From: Planctomycetota bacterium
Lineage (GTDB): Bacteria > Planctomycetota > UBA1135 > GCA-002686595
Direction: 5' to 3'
Length of the DNA: 43,055 nucleotides
Assembly (NCBI GenBank): GCA_029259655.1
Contig: JAJDET010000196.1
Coordinates: 1-43,055, forward strand
Position numbers and translations under genes: made by a program. Position 1 is the stretch's first letter; each line of letters starts with the position of its first letter. Shown one piece after another: positions 1 to 7,905 of the stretch. The notes under the pieces were generated by a model, which did not search any database, was not told the origin of the DNA, and saw only the letters and a program-made list of their open reading frames with translations.

Positions 1-306
1 GACGACATGTTGAAGGTCGGCGGCATCTGGGTGTCGCCGGTCGAGGTCGAGAGCGCGCTCCTGGCGCACGCGTCCGTGCTCGAATGCGCGGTCGTCGGGA
101 GCGAGGACGAGCGCGGCCTCACGAAGCCCCTGGCGTTCGTCGTGGCGAAGGACGGTGTGAGCGCGGACGACGCGCTCGCGGCACGGCTCGTGGCGCACTG
201 CCGCGAGCACGCCGCGGACTACAAGCGCCCGCGCTGGATCGAGTTCGTCGACGAGCTCCCCAGGACCGCCACGGGGAAGATCCAGCGGTTCCGCTTGAGG
301 GAGTGA
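1..306 (+). CDS. Acyl-CoA ligase (benzoate-CoA ligase type), C-terminal fragment
   Basis: The reading frame is open from the first base of the window, so only the last 101 residues of an AMP-forming acyl/aryl-CoA synthetase are present. The fragment starts at the hinge motif DDMLKVGGIWVSPVEVE, where the C-terminal lid domain begins. It ends with PRTATGKIQRF, whose Lys is the catalytic residue of the adenylation half-reaction in this superfamily. The wording of the hinge motif is closest to the benzoate-CoA ligase family, which activates aromatic or short acids with ATP and CoA. The substrate pocket lies upstream of the window, so the exact substrate cannot be given. The gene converges on the oxygenase that follows, with 9 bases between the two stop codons. 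Confidence 0.9.
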   Translation, partial: DDMLKVGGIWVSPVEVESALLAHASVLECAVVGSEDERGLTKPLAFVVAKDGVSADDALAARLVAHCREHAADYKRPRWIEFVDELPRTATGKIQRFRLRE

Positions 307-315
307 GCGGCGCCC

Positions 316-1386
316 TCACTCGGGGAGCGCGTAGTCGTCGCCGTAGTACTTGGCCGTCGTCTGCGTGTGGAACGCCTCGGCGCGGATCGGGGCGTAGCGC
401 GCAGGGCCCAGGCCGGGCAGGACCTCGAGCCACTCGTCCTCCCCGAGGTAGACGTTCATCGGGAACGAGACGCGGGGGCGGCCGGCCAGCGCCGGGTCGC
501 GCGGCCGGCTCACGCGGTGCGTCGTCGACGGCAGCCGGTCGTTCGTGATGCGCTGCATGTAGTCGCCCGTGTTCAGGACGATGGCGCCGCGCGGAGCGTC
601 GAGCCGGATCCAGCGGAAGGTCCGGCGGTCGAGCACCTGCAGGCCCTCGCTGCGCGGTGCCGGGAGCAGCGTGAAGAGATCCGTGTCCTCGTGTCCCAGG
701 AGGCGACCCGCACCGTCCGCACCCAGCTCCGGAGTGATCGGCGGGTAGTAGTTCAGTCGCAGCGCCACGTTCGTCGCGCGCAGGCGCTCGTCGTAGAGGT
801 GGGGAGCGCACCCGAGGTAGGTGAGCACGCTCTGCATGATCGGCAGGATCAGGGGCTCCTGGGCGGAGAGCAGCGCACGCAGCGCACGCTCGTACTCGGG
901 GGCGGGCCAGAAGTCCGCGAGCGGGACCGCGCCGGTGCCGTCGAGGTCGAAGGCCCGCCGGCACAGGACCCAGCCCTCGACCAGGTCGGGATGGATGTCG
1001 GTCGTCTCCTCGATCGGGAAGTAGCCCTGGTTGACGGCTCCGTGACGCCGGGCGCGGAAGGCGAGCTTCTCGTCGAGGGAGTGTCGCGTGAACAGGTCCT
1101 CGACGACCCGCTCGACCTCTTCGTGGAGCTCGGGGGAGACACCGTGCCCGACCAGGATGGCGAAGCCGATCTCTTCCAGTGCTGCGCCGAGCTCACCGGC
1201 GAAGGCCTCGCGCTCCCGGTCCCCGCCGGCGAGCACGGGAGCGATGTCGCAGGTCCGGATCTCGTAGTCTTCGTCGAAGACGTCGTCCGCGGACTCCGTC
1301 AGGCGGTAGGACTGACGCTTGTCGACGCGGTCGTAGCGGGCGAAGTCGTCGTTCCTCGCTCCGACGTTGTCGTGCTTCCCGCTCAC
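316..1386 (-). CDS. 2-oxoglutarate/Fe(II) oxygenase of the isopenicillin N synthase type
   Basis: A 356-residue cytoplasmic non-haem iron oxygenase. The N-terminal DIOX_N-like region is at about residues 43-165 and the jelly-roll 2OG-FeII domain at about 205-320. The iron triad is visible as H232-x-D234 (GHEDTD) and H290 (STTHRVS). The R305-x-S307 pair (RVSFP) is the usual 2-oxoglutarate carboxylate anchor. In this family the enzyme couples O2 and 2-oxoglutarate to hydroxylation, desaturation or ring closure of a small molecule; the substrate cannot be read from sequence. The GTG start is supported by a TATATT box ending six bases upstream (1393-1398, minus strand) and by the lack of any earlier start. 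It is divergent from the solute-binding lipoprotein across only 31 bases. Confidence 0.88.
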   Translation of the reverse strand: MSGKHDNVGARNDDFARYDRVDKRQSYRLTESADDVFDEDYEIRTCDIAPVLAGGDREREAFAGELGAALEEIGFAILVGHGVSPELHEEVERVVEDLFTRHSLDEKLAFRARRHGAVNQGYFPIEETTDIHPDLVEGWVLCRRAFDLDGTGAVPLADFWPAPEYERALRALLSAQEPLILPIMQSVLTYLGCAPHLYDERLRATNVALRLNYYPPITPELGADGAGRLLGHEDTDLFTLLPAPRSEGLQVLDRRTFRWIRLDAPRGAIVLNTGDYMQRITNDRLPSTTHRVSRPRDPALAGRPRVSFPMNVYLGEDEWLEVLPGLGPARYAPIRAEAFHTQTTAKYYGDDYALPE

Positions 1387-1392
1387 CTCGGC

Positions 1393-1398
1393 AATATA
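1393..1398 (-). promoter_or_regulatory. -10 box (TATATT) of the oxygenase gene, leaderless type
   Basis: TATATT on the minus strand ends six bases before the GTG at 1386. There is no Shine-Dalgarno sequence upstream of it. This spacing places the transcription start at or next to the start codon. No convincing -35 is seen. Confidence 0.5.
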
Positions 1399-1405
1399 CC
1401 GGGGC

Positions 1406-1411
1406 TATGCT
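1406..1411 (+). promoter_or_regulatory. -10 box (TATGCT) of the solute-binding protein gene, leaderless type
   Basis: TATGCT ends six bases before the ATG at 1418, with no ribosome binding site between. It sits back to back with the minus-strand TATATT box, so both promoters share the 31-base gap between the start codons. Confidence 0.5.
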
Positions 1412-1417
1412 GCGGCC

Positions 1418-2179
1418 ATGACGAACGAGCGCGAGTGGTGGGTCCGGGTCGCGCTCCTGCTCCTTCCGCTCCTGTCCGCCTGCGCGTCCGCCGGGCGCGA
1501 CGAGCCCGGCTCGCCCGCTCCCACCGGACCGATCGTGGTCGCCTCGGACCTCGAGAACCCGCCGTTCGCCTACGTGGACGACGAGGGACGGCCCGCCGGC
1601 AGGGACGTCGAGATGATGACTCGCGTGGCGGAGCTCGTCGGTCGCGAGCTCCACTGGCGGCGGATGCCGTTCCCCGAGCTCCTCGATCGGTGCGCGGCGG
1701 GAGGGGTGGACGTGGTCTGCGCCACACTCGGCGTCACCGAGGAGCGCGCGCGCCGCGTCGGGTTCACGGTGCCCTACTACGAGACTGCGCTCGCCGTGCT
1801 CGTGCGGACGGGAGAGGGAGAGCCCGCGATCCTGGCGGACCTGGTCGGCCGACGCGTCGGTGCCGGCGCGGGCACGACGTCGGAGAGCGCCGTTCGCTCG
1901 CGACTCTTCAACTCGCACGGCGTCTTCGGCCCGAAGAGCGCCGACCTCCTCGTCGCCGGGGGCGTCGATGCCGCCGTGATGGACGGGCCGAACGCACGGG
2001 CGCTGGCCGCGAGTTCCGCGGGGAAGCTGCGCGTCCTGCCGCAGGACCTCGGCTCGGAGTCCTACGCCCTCGCGGTCGCTCCGGAACGGGGCGAGCTCCT
2101 GCGCGACCTCGATCGGGCGCTGCGGGTGTTCGCGGAGAGTGGAACACTCGCCGAGCTGGATCGGCGATTCGGGTTGTAG
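1418..2179 (+). CDS. Periplasmic solute-binding lipoprotein, family 3 (amino-acid type)
   Basis: A 253-residue exported protein. The N-terminus has a hydrophobic stretch (about residues 10-21) ending in the lipobox LSAC, with Cys22 the predicted lipidated residue. The rest matches SBP_bac_3 proteins: PIVVASDLENPPFAYVD near the start of the mature part, GRDVEMMTRVAE in lobe 1, and CATLGVTEERARRVGFTVPYYE. These proteins bind amino acids or related small solutes for ABC uptake, or act as sensor inputs. No permease or ATPase gene is adjacent, so the partner is unknown. An in-frame start 51 bases upstream exists, but it would overlap the divergent oxygenase and bury the signal peptide. The ATG at 1418 is preferred for that reason and for the TATGCT box just upstream. 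Confidence 0.85.
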   Translation: MTNEREWWVRVALLLLPLLSACASAGRDEPGSPAPTGPIVVASDLENPPFAYVDDEGRPAGRDVEMMTRVAELVGRELHWRRMPFPELLDRCAAGGVDVVCATLGVTEERARRVGFTVPYYETALAVLVRTGEGEPAILADLVGRRVGAGAGTTSESAVRSRLFNSHGVFGPKSADLLVAGGVDAAVMDGPNARALAASSAGKLRVLPQDLGSESYALAVAPERGELLRDLDRALRVFAESGTLAELDRRFGL

Positions 2180-2225
2180 GAGGGGTCCGGTGATTCGGGC
2201 ACGGGCGCGGGCACGAACGGGTTTG

Positions 2226-2969
2226 CTAGCGTTCCGTCACCTGGGAACCGGGAACGACGTCGAGCACGTTTCCGTCGGGGAAACGGACCCAGCACTTCGT
2301 GCCGCCGTCGTAGTCGGCGGCACGGAGGAGCAGCGTCGCCTCTTTCCCGAAGGCGGTGCAGGGCGCTTCCGCGGGCGAGTCGAGACCGCGCCACACCCGC
2401 ACGAAGGGGTTCTCCTCCCACTCGCGGCCGACGGTGGTCGGATCGACGTGGCCGGGGTGGACCGCCATGTCGGGGGGGAGCTTCATCAGGACCTCCATGA
2501 TCGAGTGGTGGAGGTCCTCGAAGGTCGTGTGTCCGGTGGCGCGGGTCCCGCCGACCGAACCGCGGAAGAGGGTGTCGCCGGTGAACACGCGCTCGTCGTT
2601 CACGACGAACCCGAGCTGGCCCAGCGTGTGGCCGGGGATCTCGAGCGCGCGCACGTGGAGGTCTCCGGTCCGGATCTCGTCGCCGTCCACGAGCTCGACG
2701 TCGAGGTCTCCGAACAGGTCCCGCTCGCGCTTCCCACCGCAGACGGGGCAGCCGAACTCCTGCCTGTACTCCGCGTTGTGCGTGACGTGATCGACGTGGT
2801 GGTGGGTGCACAGGACGTGCGTGAGGTCGAGCGAGAGCTCGGCGATGCGCGCCAGGATCGGCCCGGTAGGACCGCCGGTGTCGACCAGCACGGCCTTCCC
2901 TCCTGGCTCGTCCGCGACGAGCCAGGTGTTGGAGAGCCAGCCCGAGCTCATGGTCTTCTCGACGATCAA
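2226..2969 (-). CDS. Metallo-beta-lactamase-fold hydrolase (glyoxalase II-like)
   Basis: A 247-residue MBL-fold hydrolase. The metal-binding motif THHHVDH gives H56, H58, D60 and H61. Further ligands are in EIPGHTLG, FTGDTLF and VHPGH, so both zinc sites look complete. Family members hydrolyse thioesters such as S-lactoyl- or S-formyl-thiols. It lies 11 bases downstream of a class III alcohol dehydrogenase on the same strand, so the two are probably co-transcribed and may act in sequence on a thiol adduct. The TTG start at 2969 is chosen because a GAGGGAGA ribosome binding site (2975-2982) lies five bases upstream and because related proteins begin with a similar IVE-x-x-M-x-x-GWLSNT stretch. 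An ATG at 2951 would give 241 residues. Confidence 0.85.
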   Translation of the reverse strand: MIVEKTMSSGWLSNTWLVADEPGGKAVLVDTGGPTGPILARIAELSLDLTHVLCTHHHVDHVTHNAEYRQEFGCPVCGGKRERDLFGDLDVELVDGDEIRTGDLHVRALEIPGHTLGQLGFVVNDERVFTGDTLFRGSVGGTRATGHTTFEDLHHSIMEVLMKLPPDMAVHPGHVDPTTVGREWEENPFVRVWRGLDSPAEAPCTAFGKEATLLLRAADYDGGTKCWVRFPDGNVLDVVPGSQVTER

Positions 2970-2974
2970 GGCGC

Positions 2975-2982
2975 TCTCCCTC
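2975..2982 (-). promoter_or_regulatory. Ribosome binding site deciding the TTG start of the MBL hydrolase
   Basis: GAGGGAGA on the minus strand overlaps the stop codon of the upstream dehydrogenase (2981-2983) and lies five bases before the TTG at 2969. This fits translational coupling of the two genes. Confidence 0.6.
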
Positions 2983-4087
2983 AGACGAGCTCGAGGACCG
3001 AGCGGATGCCGTCCTGCGCTTCCATGAGCTCGAACGCCCGGTTCACGTCGTCGAGCGGCATGCGGTGGCTGACGAAACCGTCGAGGTCGATCTTGCCCTG
3101 GAGGTAGAGGTCGACGAGCTGCGGCACGTGCGTGCGTCCCTTCGCGCCGCCGAAGCTCCCGCCCTGGACCGTGCGACCCGTGATCAGGAGACGCGGCACG
3201 ATTTCGAGCGTCTCGCCCTTGCCCGCCACACCGAGCAGGGTGCAGAGCCCCCAGCCGAAGCGTGCGGTCTCGACGGCCTGGCCCATGACGCCGACGAGGC
3301 CGGTCGCCTCGAACGTGTAGTCGAAGCCCAGTCCATCGGTCATGTCGAGCAGCTCTCTGACCGATTCGTCGCTCGCGACGAGCGTGTCGTTCGCGCCGTG
3401 CTGCCGGGCGAGCTCGAGGCGATCCGGGGACAGATCGACCGAGACGATGCGCGACGCACCGCGGAGCTTCGACCCGGCGACGGCGCCCAGGCCGACCATG
3501 CCCGCGCCGAACACCGCGACCGTCGAGCCGGGTGCCACCTCGGCCTTCCACATCGCGGCCGCGAGGCCCGTGGTCGCGCCGCAGGCCAGGAGGCAAGCCT
3601 TGTCGAGCCCGCAGGCGGGATCGATCTTCGCCAGGGCCACCTCCGGCATCACGGTCGCCTCGGCGAACGTGCTGCACCCCATGAAGTGGCGGATCGGCTC
3701 TCCGTCCCGCGACAGCCGCGCCGTCCCGTCGGGCAGGAAGCCGCTGCCCTGCTGTTCGCGGATCGCCGTGCAGATGTTCGTCTTGCCGCTCGTGCAGTGG
3801 GCGCACTCGCCGCACTCGGGCGAGAAGAGCGTCACCACATGGTCGCCGACGGCGAGCGAGGTCACGCCGGGGCCGACCTCCTCCACGACGCCGGCGCCCT
3901 CGTGACCCAGCACGGTGGGGGAGTAGCCCGACGGGTCCACGCCACTCGCCGTGTACAGGTCCGTATGACAGACGCCGCAGGCGTGAAGCCGAACCAGCAC
4001 TTCGCCCTTCCTCGGCGGGGCGAGGTCGAGGTCCTGGACGACGAGGGGCTCTCCGAACGACTCGAGAACGGCTGCGCGGATCTTCAT
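2981..4087 (-). CDS. Zinc-dependent class III alcohol dehydrogenase (S-(hydroxymethyl)thiol dehydrogenase-like)
   Basis: A 368-residue MDR-superfamily dehydrogenase, the usual length for class III enzymes. The catalytic zinc ligands are C37 (CGVCHTD), H62 (GHEGAG) and C169 (LLACGATTG). The structural zinc has four cysteines at 92, 95, 98 and 106 (ECGECAHC...C). The NAD-binding Rossmann motif GAGMVG is at about 194-199. The order and spacing of these motifs, and segments such as SGKTNIC and IREQQGSGFLPDGT, resemble FrmA/AdhC, which oxidises S-(hydroxymethyl)glutathione in formaldehyde removal. The thiol used here is not known. A GAGGAG ribosome binding site precedes the ATG. The MBL hydrolase downstream could cleave the resulting formyl-thiol. 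The gene is divergent from the glycosyltransferase. Confidence 0.87.
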   Translation of the reverse strand: MKIRAAVLESFGEPLVVQDLDLAPPRKGEVLVRLHACGVCHTDLYTASGVDPSGYSPTVLGHEGAGVVEEVGPGVTSLAVGDHVVTLFSPECGECAHCTSGKTNICTAIREQQGSGFLPDGTARLSRDGEPIRHFMGCSTFAEATVMPEVALAKIDPACGLDKACLLACGATTGLAAAMWKAEVAPGSTVAVFGAGMVGLGAVAGSKLRGASRIVSVDLSPDRLELARQHGANDTLVASDESVRELLDMTDGLGFDYTFEATGLVGVMGQAVETARFGWGLCTLLGVAGKGETLEIVPRLLITGRTVQGGSFGGAKGRTHVPQLVDLYLQGKIDLDGFVSHRMPLDDVNRAFELMEAQDGIRSVLELV

Positions 4088-4136
4088 GGACTCCTCTGGT
4101 GGGGCTCCCGGTGTTTTCTCGGGGCGCGGAGGATTC

Positions 4137-4142
4137 TAGTGT
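4137..4142 (+). promoter_or_regulatory. Candidate -10 box (TAGTGT) of the glycosyltransferase gene
   Basis: TAGTGT ends seven bases before the GTG at 4150. The same arrangement recurs at several genes in the window and supports the GTG rather than the TTG at 4144 or the GTG at 4099. Confidence 0.35.
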
Positions 4143-4149
4143 TTTGGTC

Positions 4150-5235
4150 GTGGTTCGCATCGTCTACGGAGTCTCGGGGGAAGGTTCCGGGCACTCGTCA
4201 CGCGCCCGTGTCGTGCTCGAGCACCTGCTCGCGAGCGGTCACGAGATCAAGGTGGTCAGCTACGACCAGGGCTACGCAAACCTCTCGCCGGACTTCGACG
4301 TGGTCGAGACCGAGGGGCTGCACATCGCCACCTCCGAGAACCGCGTCTCGGTCGTGAAGACGTTCACCGAGAACCTCTCGCGGCTCTCGGACGGGATCCG
4401 GCGCCTCAAGGAGGTGCGAGCACAGTGCTTTCGCGAGTTCCGCCCGCACGCGGTGCTGACCGACTTCGAGCCGATGACGGCGTACCTGGCCGACCACTAC
4501 GATCTGCCGCTCGTCTCGATCGACAACCAGCACCGGATGCGCTACATGGCCTATCCGAAGCCGGCCCATCTCGCGAAGGACGCGCTCGTGACGGAGACGG
4601 TGATCCGCGCCATGGTCCCGCGGCCGGACGTCTCGCTCGTCACGACCTTCTTCTTCGGCGAGGTGAAGAACGAGCGCACGTTTCTCTTCCCGCCGATCCT
4701 GCGTCGGGAGGTGCGCGAGCTCGCGCCGGAGCGGGGCGAGCACGTGCTGGTCTACTTCACCCAGGCCTTCGACTCGTTCCTGGATCTGCTGCGCGGCTTC
4801 GAGCGAGAGCGGTTCGTCGTCTACGGCTACGACCGCGCGGAGACCGACGGAAACCTCGCCTTCGAGCGGAAGAGCCGCGCGGGTTTCCTCGAGCACCTGC
4901 GCACGGCGAAGGCGGTCGTGGCGACGGCGGGGTTCACGCTGATCACGGAGTCGTTGCAGCTCGGCAAGCCCTATCTGGCGCTCCCCATGGCGGGCCAGTT
5001 CGAGCAGGAGCTCAACGCACACCTCCTGGACGAGGGCGGCTACGGCAAGAACGGTCGAGGTGGCGGCGCGGAAGCCGTGGGCGACTTCCTCTACCGGCTC
5101 CCCGCCTACGAGGAGCGGCTGGCGGGCTATCCGAGGTCGGACGACGCTGCGCTGTTCGCCAAGCTCGACGAGCTGCTCGACGACGGCGCGCGCGAAGCTC
5201 TCGCTTCCCGCGCCCGGCGCGAGGCGCGGAAGTGA
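4150..5235 (+). CDS. MJ1255/VC2487-type glycosyltransferase
   Basis: A 361-residue protein of the GT-B-like family often labelled MJ1255/VC2487 glycosyltransferase. Its start, VRIVYGVSGEGSGHSSRA, has the Gly-rich N-terminal loop and the conserved GH of that family. The C-terminal half holds VATAGFTLITESLQLGKPYLALPMAGQFEQELNA in two pieces, the usual nucleotide-sugar binding region with the E-x7-E type glutamates. The family is thought to make cell-surface glycans, but donor and acceptor are unknown. The GTG at 4150 is chosen because it aligns with the family N-terminus. It is divergent from the dehydrogenase and convergent with the HExxH protein, with 7 bases between the stop codons. Confidence 0.8.
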   Translation: MVRIVYGVSGEGSGHSSRARVVLEHLLASGHEIKVVSYDQGYANLSPDFDVVETEGLHIATSENRVSVVKTFTENLSRLSDGIRRLKEVRAQCFREFRPHAVLTDFEPMTAYLADHYDLPLVSIDNQHRMRYMAYPKPAHLAKDALVTETVIRAMVPRPDVSLVTTFFFGEVKNERTFLFPPILRREVRELAPERGEHVLVYFTQAFDSFLDLLRGFERERFVVYGYDRAETDGNLAFERKSRAGFLEHLRTAKAVVATAGFTLITESLQLGKPYLALPMAGQFEQELNAHLLDEGGYGKNGRGGGAEAVGDFLYRLPAYEERLAGYPRSDDAALFAKLDELLDDGAREALASRARREARK

Positions 5236-5242
5236 GCCGAGG

Positions 5243-6664
5243 TCAGCGCTCGGTGCCTGCCTCGGAGGGTACCGGCGGAGGAAGGAGCTCCGTGTCGTGC
5301 CGGCGCACGGCGCGCAGGACGTCCCGGAGCCTGCCGTGGAGGCCGTCGCGCTCTAAGGGCTCGCCGTTGAAGAGCAGCTCGATCGACAGGTCGCCCGCCG
5401 TGGCGATGACCGAGAACGCCCGGACCTCCGAACCGTAGACCGCGACCTTCTTCTCGGTGACGAAGCCGAAGAGGTCGCCGTCGTCGAGCTTCTCGTAGGT
5501 GGCTTCCACGATCCGGACGGGCCCTTCGCTCATGGCCTCGTCCTTGATGTGCTGGAGGCGCTCGATCGCTTCCTGGAAGAAGCGCGCCTCGAGCTCCGTC
5601 GACCACTGGTAGAGCGCCATCGTGACGTACGAGCCCGCCGGGTTGATCTCGGGCGAGAGCACGACGATGCGATTCTGGAGCAGGCCCTTGACGATGCGCT
5701 CGACGACCTCGCCGGAGAGCAGGGAGAAAACCGCGCGGAGCTGCGCGGTATCCACCGAGAGGCGCCGTTCCGCCCAGCCCTCCTTCGCGTGCCGTTGCGC
5801 GAAGACGTCGAGGCCCGTCTCGAGGTCCACGGTGGCCGCGGGTCGGGAGGCGGGATCGAGGAACCACTCCGGGCGGTGGATCACGGCCATCTCCGCAGGC
5901 GGCTCCGCAAAGGCTCGAGCCACCGCCTCCGGGCCGCCTTCGCGCGCGATCGTCGTCATGAACCGCTCGCCGTCCGTGTAGGCCGAGACGAGGCTCGCGC
6001 TCTGGATGCGCGCCACCAGGATCTCACCCTCGCTGAGCTCCGACTCGCGCCCGACCTCAGTCGCCGTGCACTCGCTGAAGACCTCGAAGCCCTCGGACCA
6101 GCCGAGCCGCTCGCAGACGCGGCGGGCCACGTACTGCGCGTGGCCTTCCACGACCGCGTTGAAGGCCAGCATCGAGTCCGCGTCCAGGAGCGACAGGTAG
6201 GTGGCGCGGATTCCGTGCAGTTGCTGGTCGGCCGCGTGCACCAGCTCGTGCACGAGGACGCCCCGCAGAACCCCGATCGATCTCAGGTCGGGACGTCCGA
6301 GGATCTCCGCAACACGTGCGAACGCTTCGGGCACCACGAGGATCTCGTTCTCGGCGAAGGCGAACTTCGCGAGCACCGATGGAGCGATGAGCGCCGCGAA
6401 GGCGCGTGCCTGCACGACTGCGGCATCCTCCCCGAACTGGACGCGCATGAGCGGGACGTTCTCCTCGCGCAAGACGCGCTCGACCTCGGAGCGGTCGGCG
6501 ATCCGCGCCTGGCCGCCGCCTTCGGTGAACCGCAAGCCGAGCTCCTGCTCCACCACGGGGACGGCCTCGGCGATCACCGAGGCGATGGTCTCCGGCGTGA
6601 CCTCGAGCTCCCCCCGGGTCGGAGCGAGCGCGGAAGCGGCGAAGAGGAGCGTGAGGGAGATCAT
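5243..6664 (-). CDS. Exported HExxH zinc-protease-like protein
   Basis: A 473-residue protein with a short N-terminal signal-like segment (residues 1-14). Residues 139-143 read HELVH. About 30 residues later comes EGHAQYVA with E173, which is the arrangement of gluzincin metalloproteases (HExxH plus a distant Glu). I do not recognise a named family. The long C-terminal part (about 180-473) has no motif I can identify. Its ATG overlaps the stop of the upstream RCK gene as ATGA, so translation is probably coupled and the two products may work together at the membrane. Peptidase activity is inferred only from the motif; it could be an inactive or peptidoglycan-related relative. Confidence 0.7.
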   Translation of the reverse strand: MISLTLLFAASALAPTRGELEVTPETIASVIAEAVPVVEQELGLRFTEGGGQARIADRSEVERVLREENVPLMRVQFGEDAAVVQARAFAALIAPSVLAKFAFAENEILVVPEAFARVAEILGRPDLRSIGVLRGVLVHELVHAADQQLHGIRATYLSLLDADSMLAFNAVVEGHAQYVARRVCERLGWSEGFEVFSECTATEVGRESELSEGEILVARIQSASLVSAYTDGERFMTTIAREGGPEAVARAFAEPPAEMAVIHRPEWFLDPASRPAATVDLETGLDVFAQRHAKEGWAERRLSVDTAQLRAVFSLLSGEVVERIVKGLLQNRIVVLSPEINPAGSYVTMALYQWSTELEARFFQEAIERLQHIKDEAMSEGPVRIVEATYEKLDDGDLFGFVTEKKVAVYGSEVRAFSVIATAGDLSIELLFNGEPLERDGLHGRLRDVLRAVRRHDTELLPPPVPSEAGTER

Positions 6665-7782
6665 GGGCCGGTCGTGGCCTCGGTTCGGGTCGCGGGACGA
6701 GGTCCCGGCTGGCCGGCGATGCCGACGCGTTCGTTCAGGAGGTGCACCTCGTCCAGGACGTGGGGCTCGGTCTGGACGGCGAGCCGATCGCCGCCGGTCA
6801 GCGCCAGAGACGGGGAGGGGTCGTAGTTCTCCCGGGAGTTGCGCTCGTGCTCCAGGACGTGAACGGAGACCGCCTCCTCGAGCTCGCCGATGCTCATCGC
6901 TGCGAGCCGCGATCCCGCCGCCACCTCGATACGGGAGACGACCAGGAGGCGGGAGCCGACGTAGAACGAGCTCTCGATGGAGCGGTCGGAAGCGGAGGTC
7001 GCGAGCAGGGGAGCTGCGATCTGCGCCGTGCTGAGCGCGAGGTGGATGTCCATCGACTCCTTGATCTTCTGCGCGAGCTCCTTGTCGAACATGCGCAGCA
7101 CGATGCGGATGTCGGGGCGGATCTTCCGCGCGTCGAGCGCGACCTCGAGGTTCGCGAGGTCGTCGTCCGTCGCGCAGATCAGCGACTTCGCGCGATCGAC
7201 ACCGAGGTTCTCGAGGACACCGGGCGTGCGCCCGTTCCCGACCACGACCGGGATTCCCCTCGACCGCGCGATGTCGAGGTTCTCGCAGCTCGCGTCGTTC
7301 TCGAGCACGACGACGAGCTCGTCCAGGCGCAGCAACTCCTCCAGGACCCGCAGTCCGACCTTGCCGAGTCCCATCAAGATGACGTGGTCCCGATAGGTCT
7401 TCGTCATGGCAAGCGTCCACTCCGGGCTCGCCGCGTCGCGCCGGAGCAGGTAGTAGCTCATGCGGATGATACCGTCGAGGACGACTACCAGCCCGACGAT
7501 CGGCACCAGGAAGTAGAACGCTCGCAGGAGCCAGTGCTCGGGGAAGGGCAGGAGGTGCTCCATGAACACCAGGGCCCAGGTCAGGTAGAGCGAGCGCACG
7601 AGACCCAGCCGCTCTCCGGTCTCGGTCAGCGCCGGGTCGTAGAGGGTGTGGAAGGCAACCGCACCGCCGACGAGCAGGATCGCGAGGAGGACGACCTGGG
7701 GCAGGATCGAGAGCAGCGGCCTCCGGACGTAATGAAGGAAGGCCAGCGCGCTGCGCGCCCGGCTCCTGCGTCTCCCTCGCAT
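6661..7782 (-). CDS. RCK (TrkA-N/TrkA-C) membrane protein lacking a K+ selectivity filter
   Basis: A 373-residue protein with an Arg-rich N-terminus, a first membrane helix at about 23-45 and a second at about 86-106. A TrkA-N Rossmann domain starts near 132 (GLGKVG at 138-143, then a conserved VVVLEND and VGNGR) and is followed by a TrkA-C-like region at about 270-345. RCK domains bind NAD(H) or other nucleotides and gate K+ channels. The stretch between the two helices (YLTWALVFMEHLLPFPEHW) sits where the pore loop should be, but it has no TxGYG-type filter. It may conduct another ion or act as a sensor. The ATG is supported by a TAGGCT box six bases upstream. It is coupled to the HExxH gene by an ATGA overlap. 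Confidence 0.78.
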   Translation of the reverse strand: MRGRRRSRARSALAFLHYVRRPLLSILPQVVLLAILLVGGAVAFHTLYDPALTETGERLGLVRSLYLTWALVFMEHLLPFPEHWLLRAFYFLVPIVGLVVVLDGIIRMSYYLLRRDAASPEWTLAMTKTYRDHVILMGLGKVGLRVLEELLRLDELVVVLENDASCENLDIARSRGIPVVVGNGRTPGVLENLGVDRAKSLICATDDDLANLEVALDARKIRPDIRIVLRMFDKELAQKIKESMDIHLALSTAQIAAPLLATSASDRSIESSFYVGSRLLVVSRIEVAAGSRLAAMSIGELEEAVSVHVLEHERNSRENYDPSPSLALTGGDRLAVQTEPHVLDEVHLLNERVGIAGQPGPRPATRTEATTGP

Positions 7783-7788
7783 GCCGGG

Positions 7789-7794
7789 AGCCTA
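7789..7794 (-). promoter_or_regulatory. -10 box (TAGGCT) of the RCK gene, leaderless type
   Basis: TAGGCT on the minus strand ends six bases before the ATG at 7782, with no ribosome binding site between. Confidence 0.45.
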
Positions 7795-7860
7795 GCCCGG
7801 CGGGGGGGCTGAATCCCCCTTCCTGCGCCCGACCTGGCGGGCGCGCGGGAGCGAAACCCA

Positions 7861-7880
7861 GGTCAAACATACGTTTGACC
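7861..7880. promoter_or_regulatory. Palindromic operator of the TetR regulator
   Basis: GGTCAAAC-ATAC-GTTTGACC is a perfect 8-bp inverted repeat around a 4-base spacer, 25 bases upstream of the tetR-type start codon. It is AT-rich compared with its surroundings. Palindromes of this size directly upstream are the usual binding sites of TetR-family repressors, so it probably mediates autoregulation of the regulator and the efflux operon behind it. Confidence 0.75.
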
Positions 7881-7890
7881 GAGAGGTCGC

Positions 7891-7896
7891 TAGGAT
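7891..7896 (+). promoter_or_regulatory. -10 box (TAGGAT) of the efflux operon
   Basis: TAGGAT ends nine bases before the ATG at 7906. The palindromic operator at 7861-7880 covers the position where a -35 element would lie, which fits repression by blocking RNA polymerase. Confidence 0.45.
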
Positions 7897-7905
7897 CCCG
7901 GGCCC

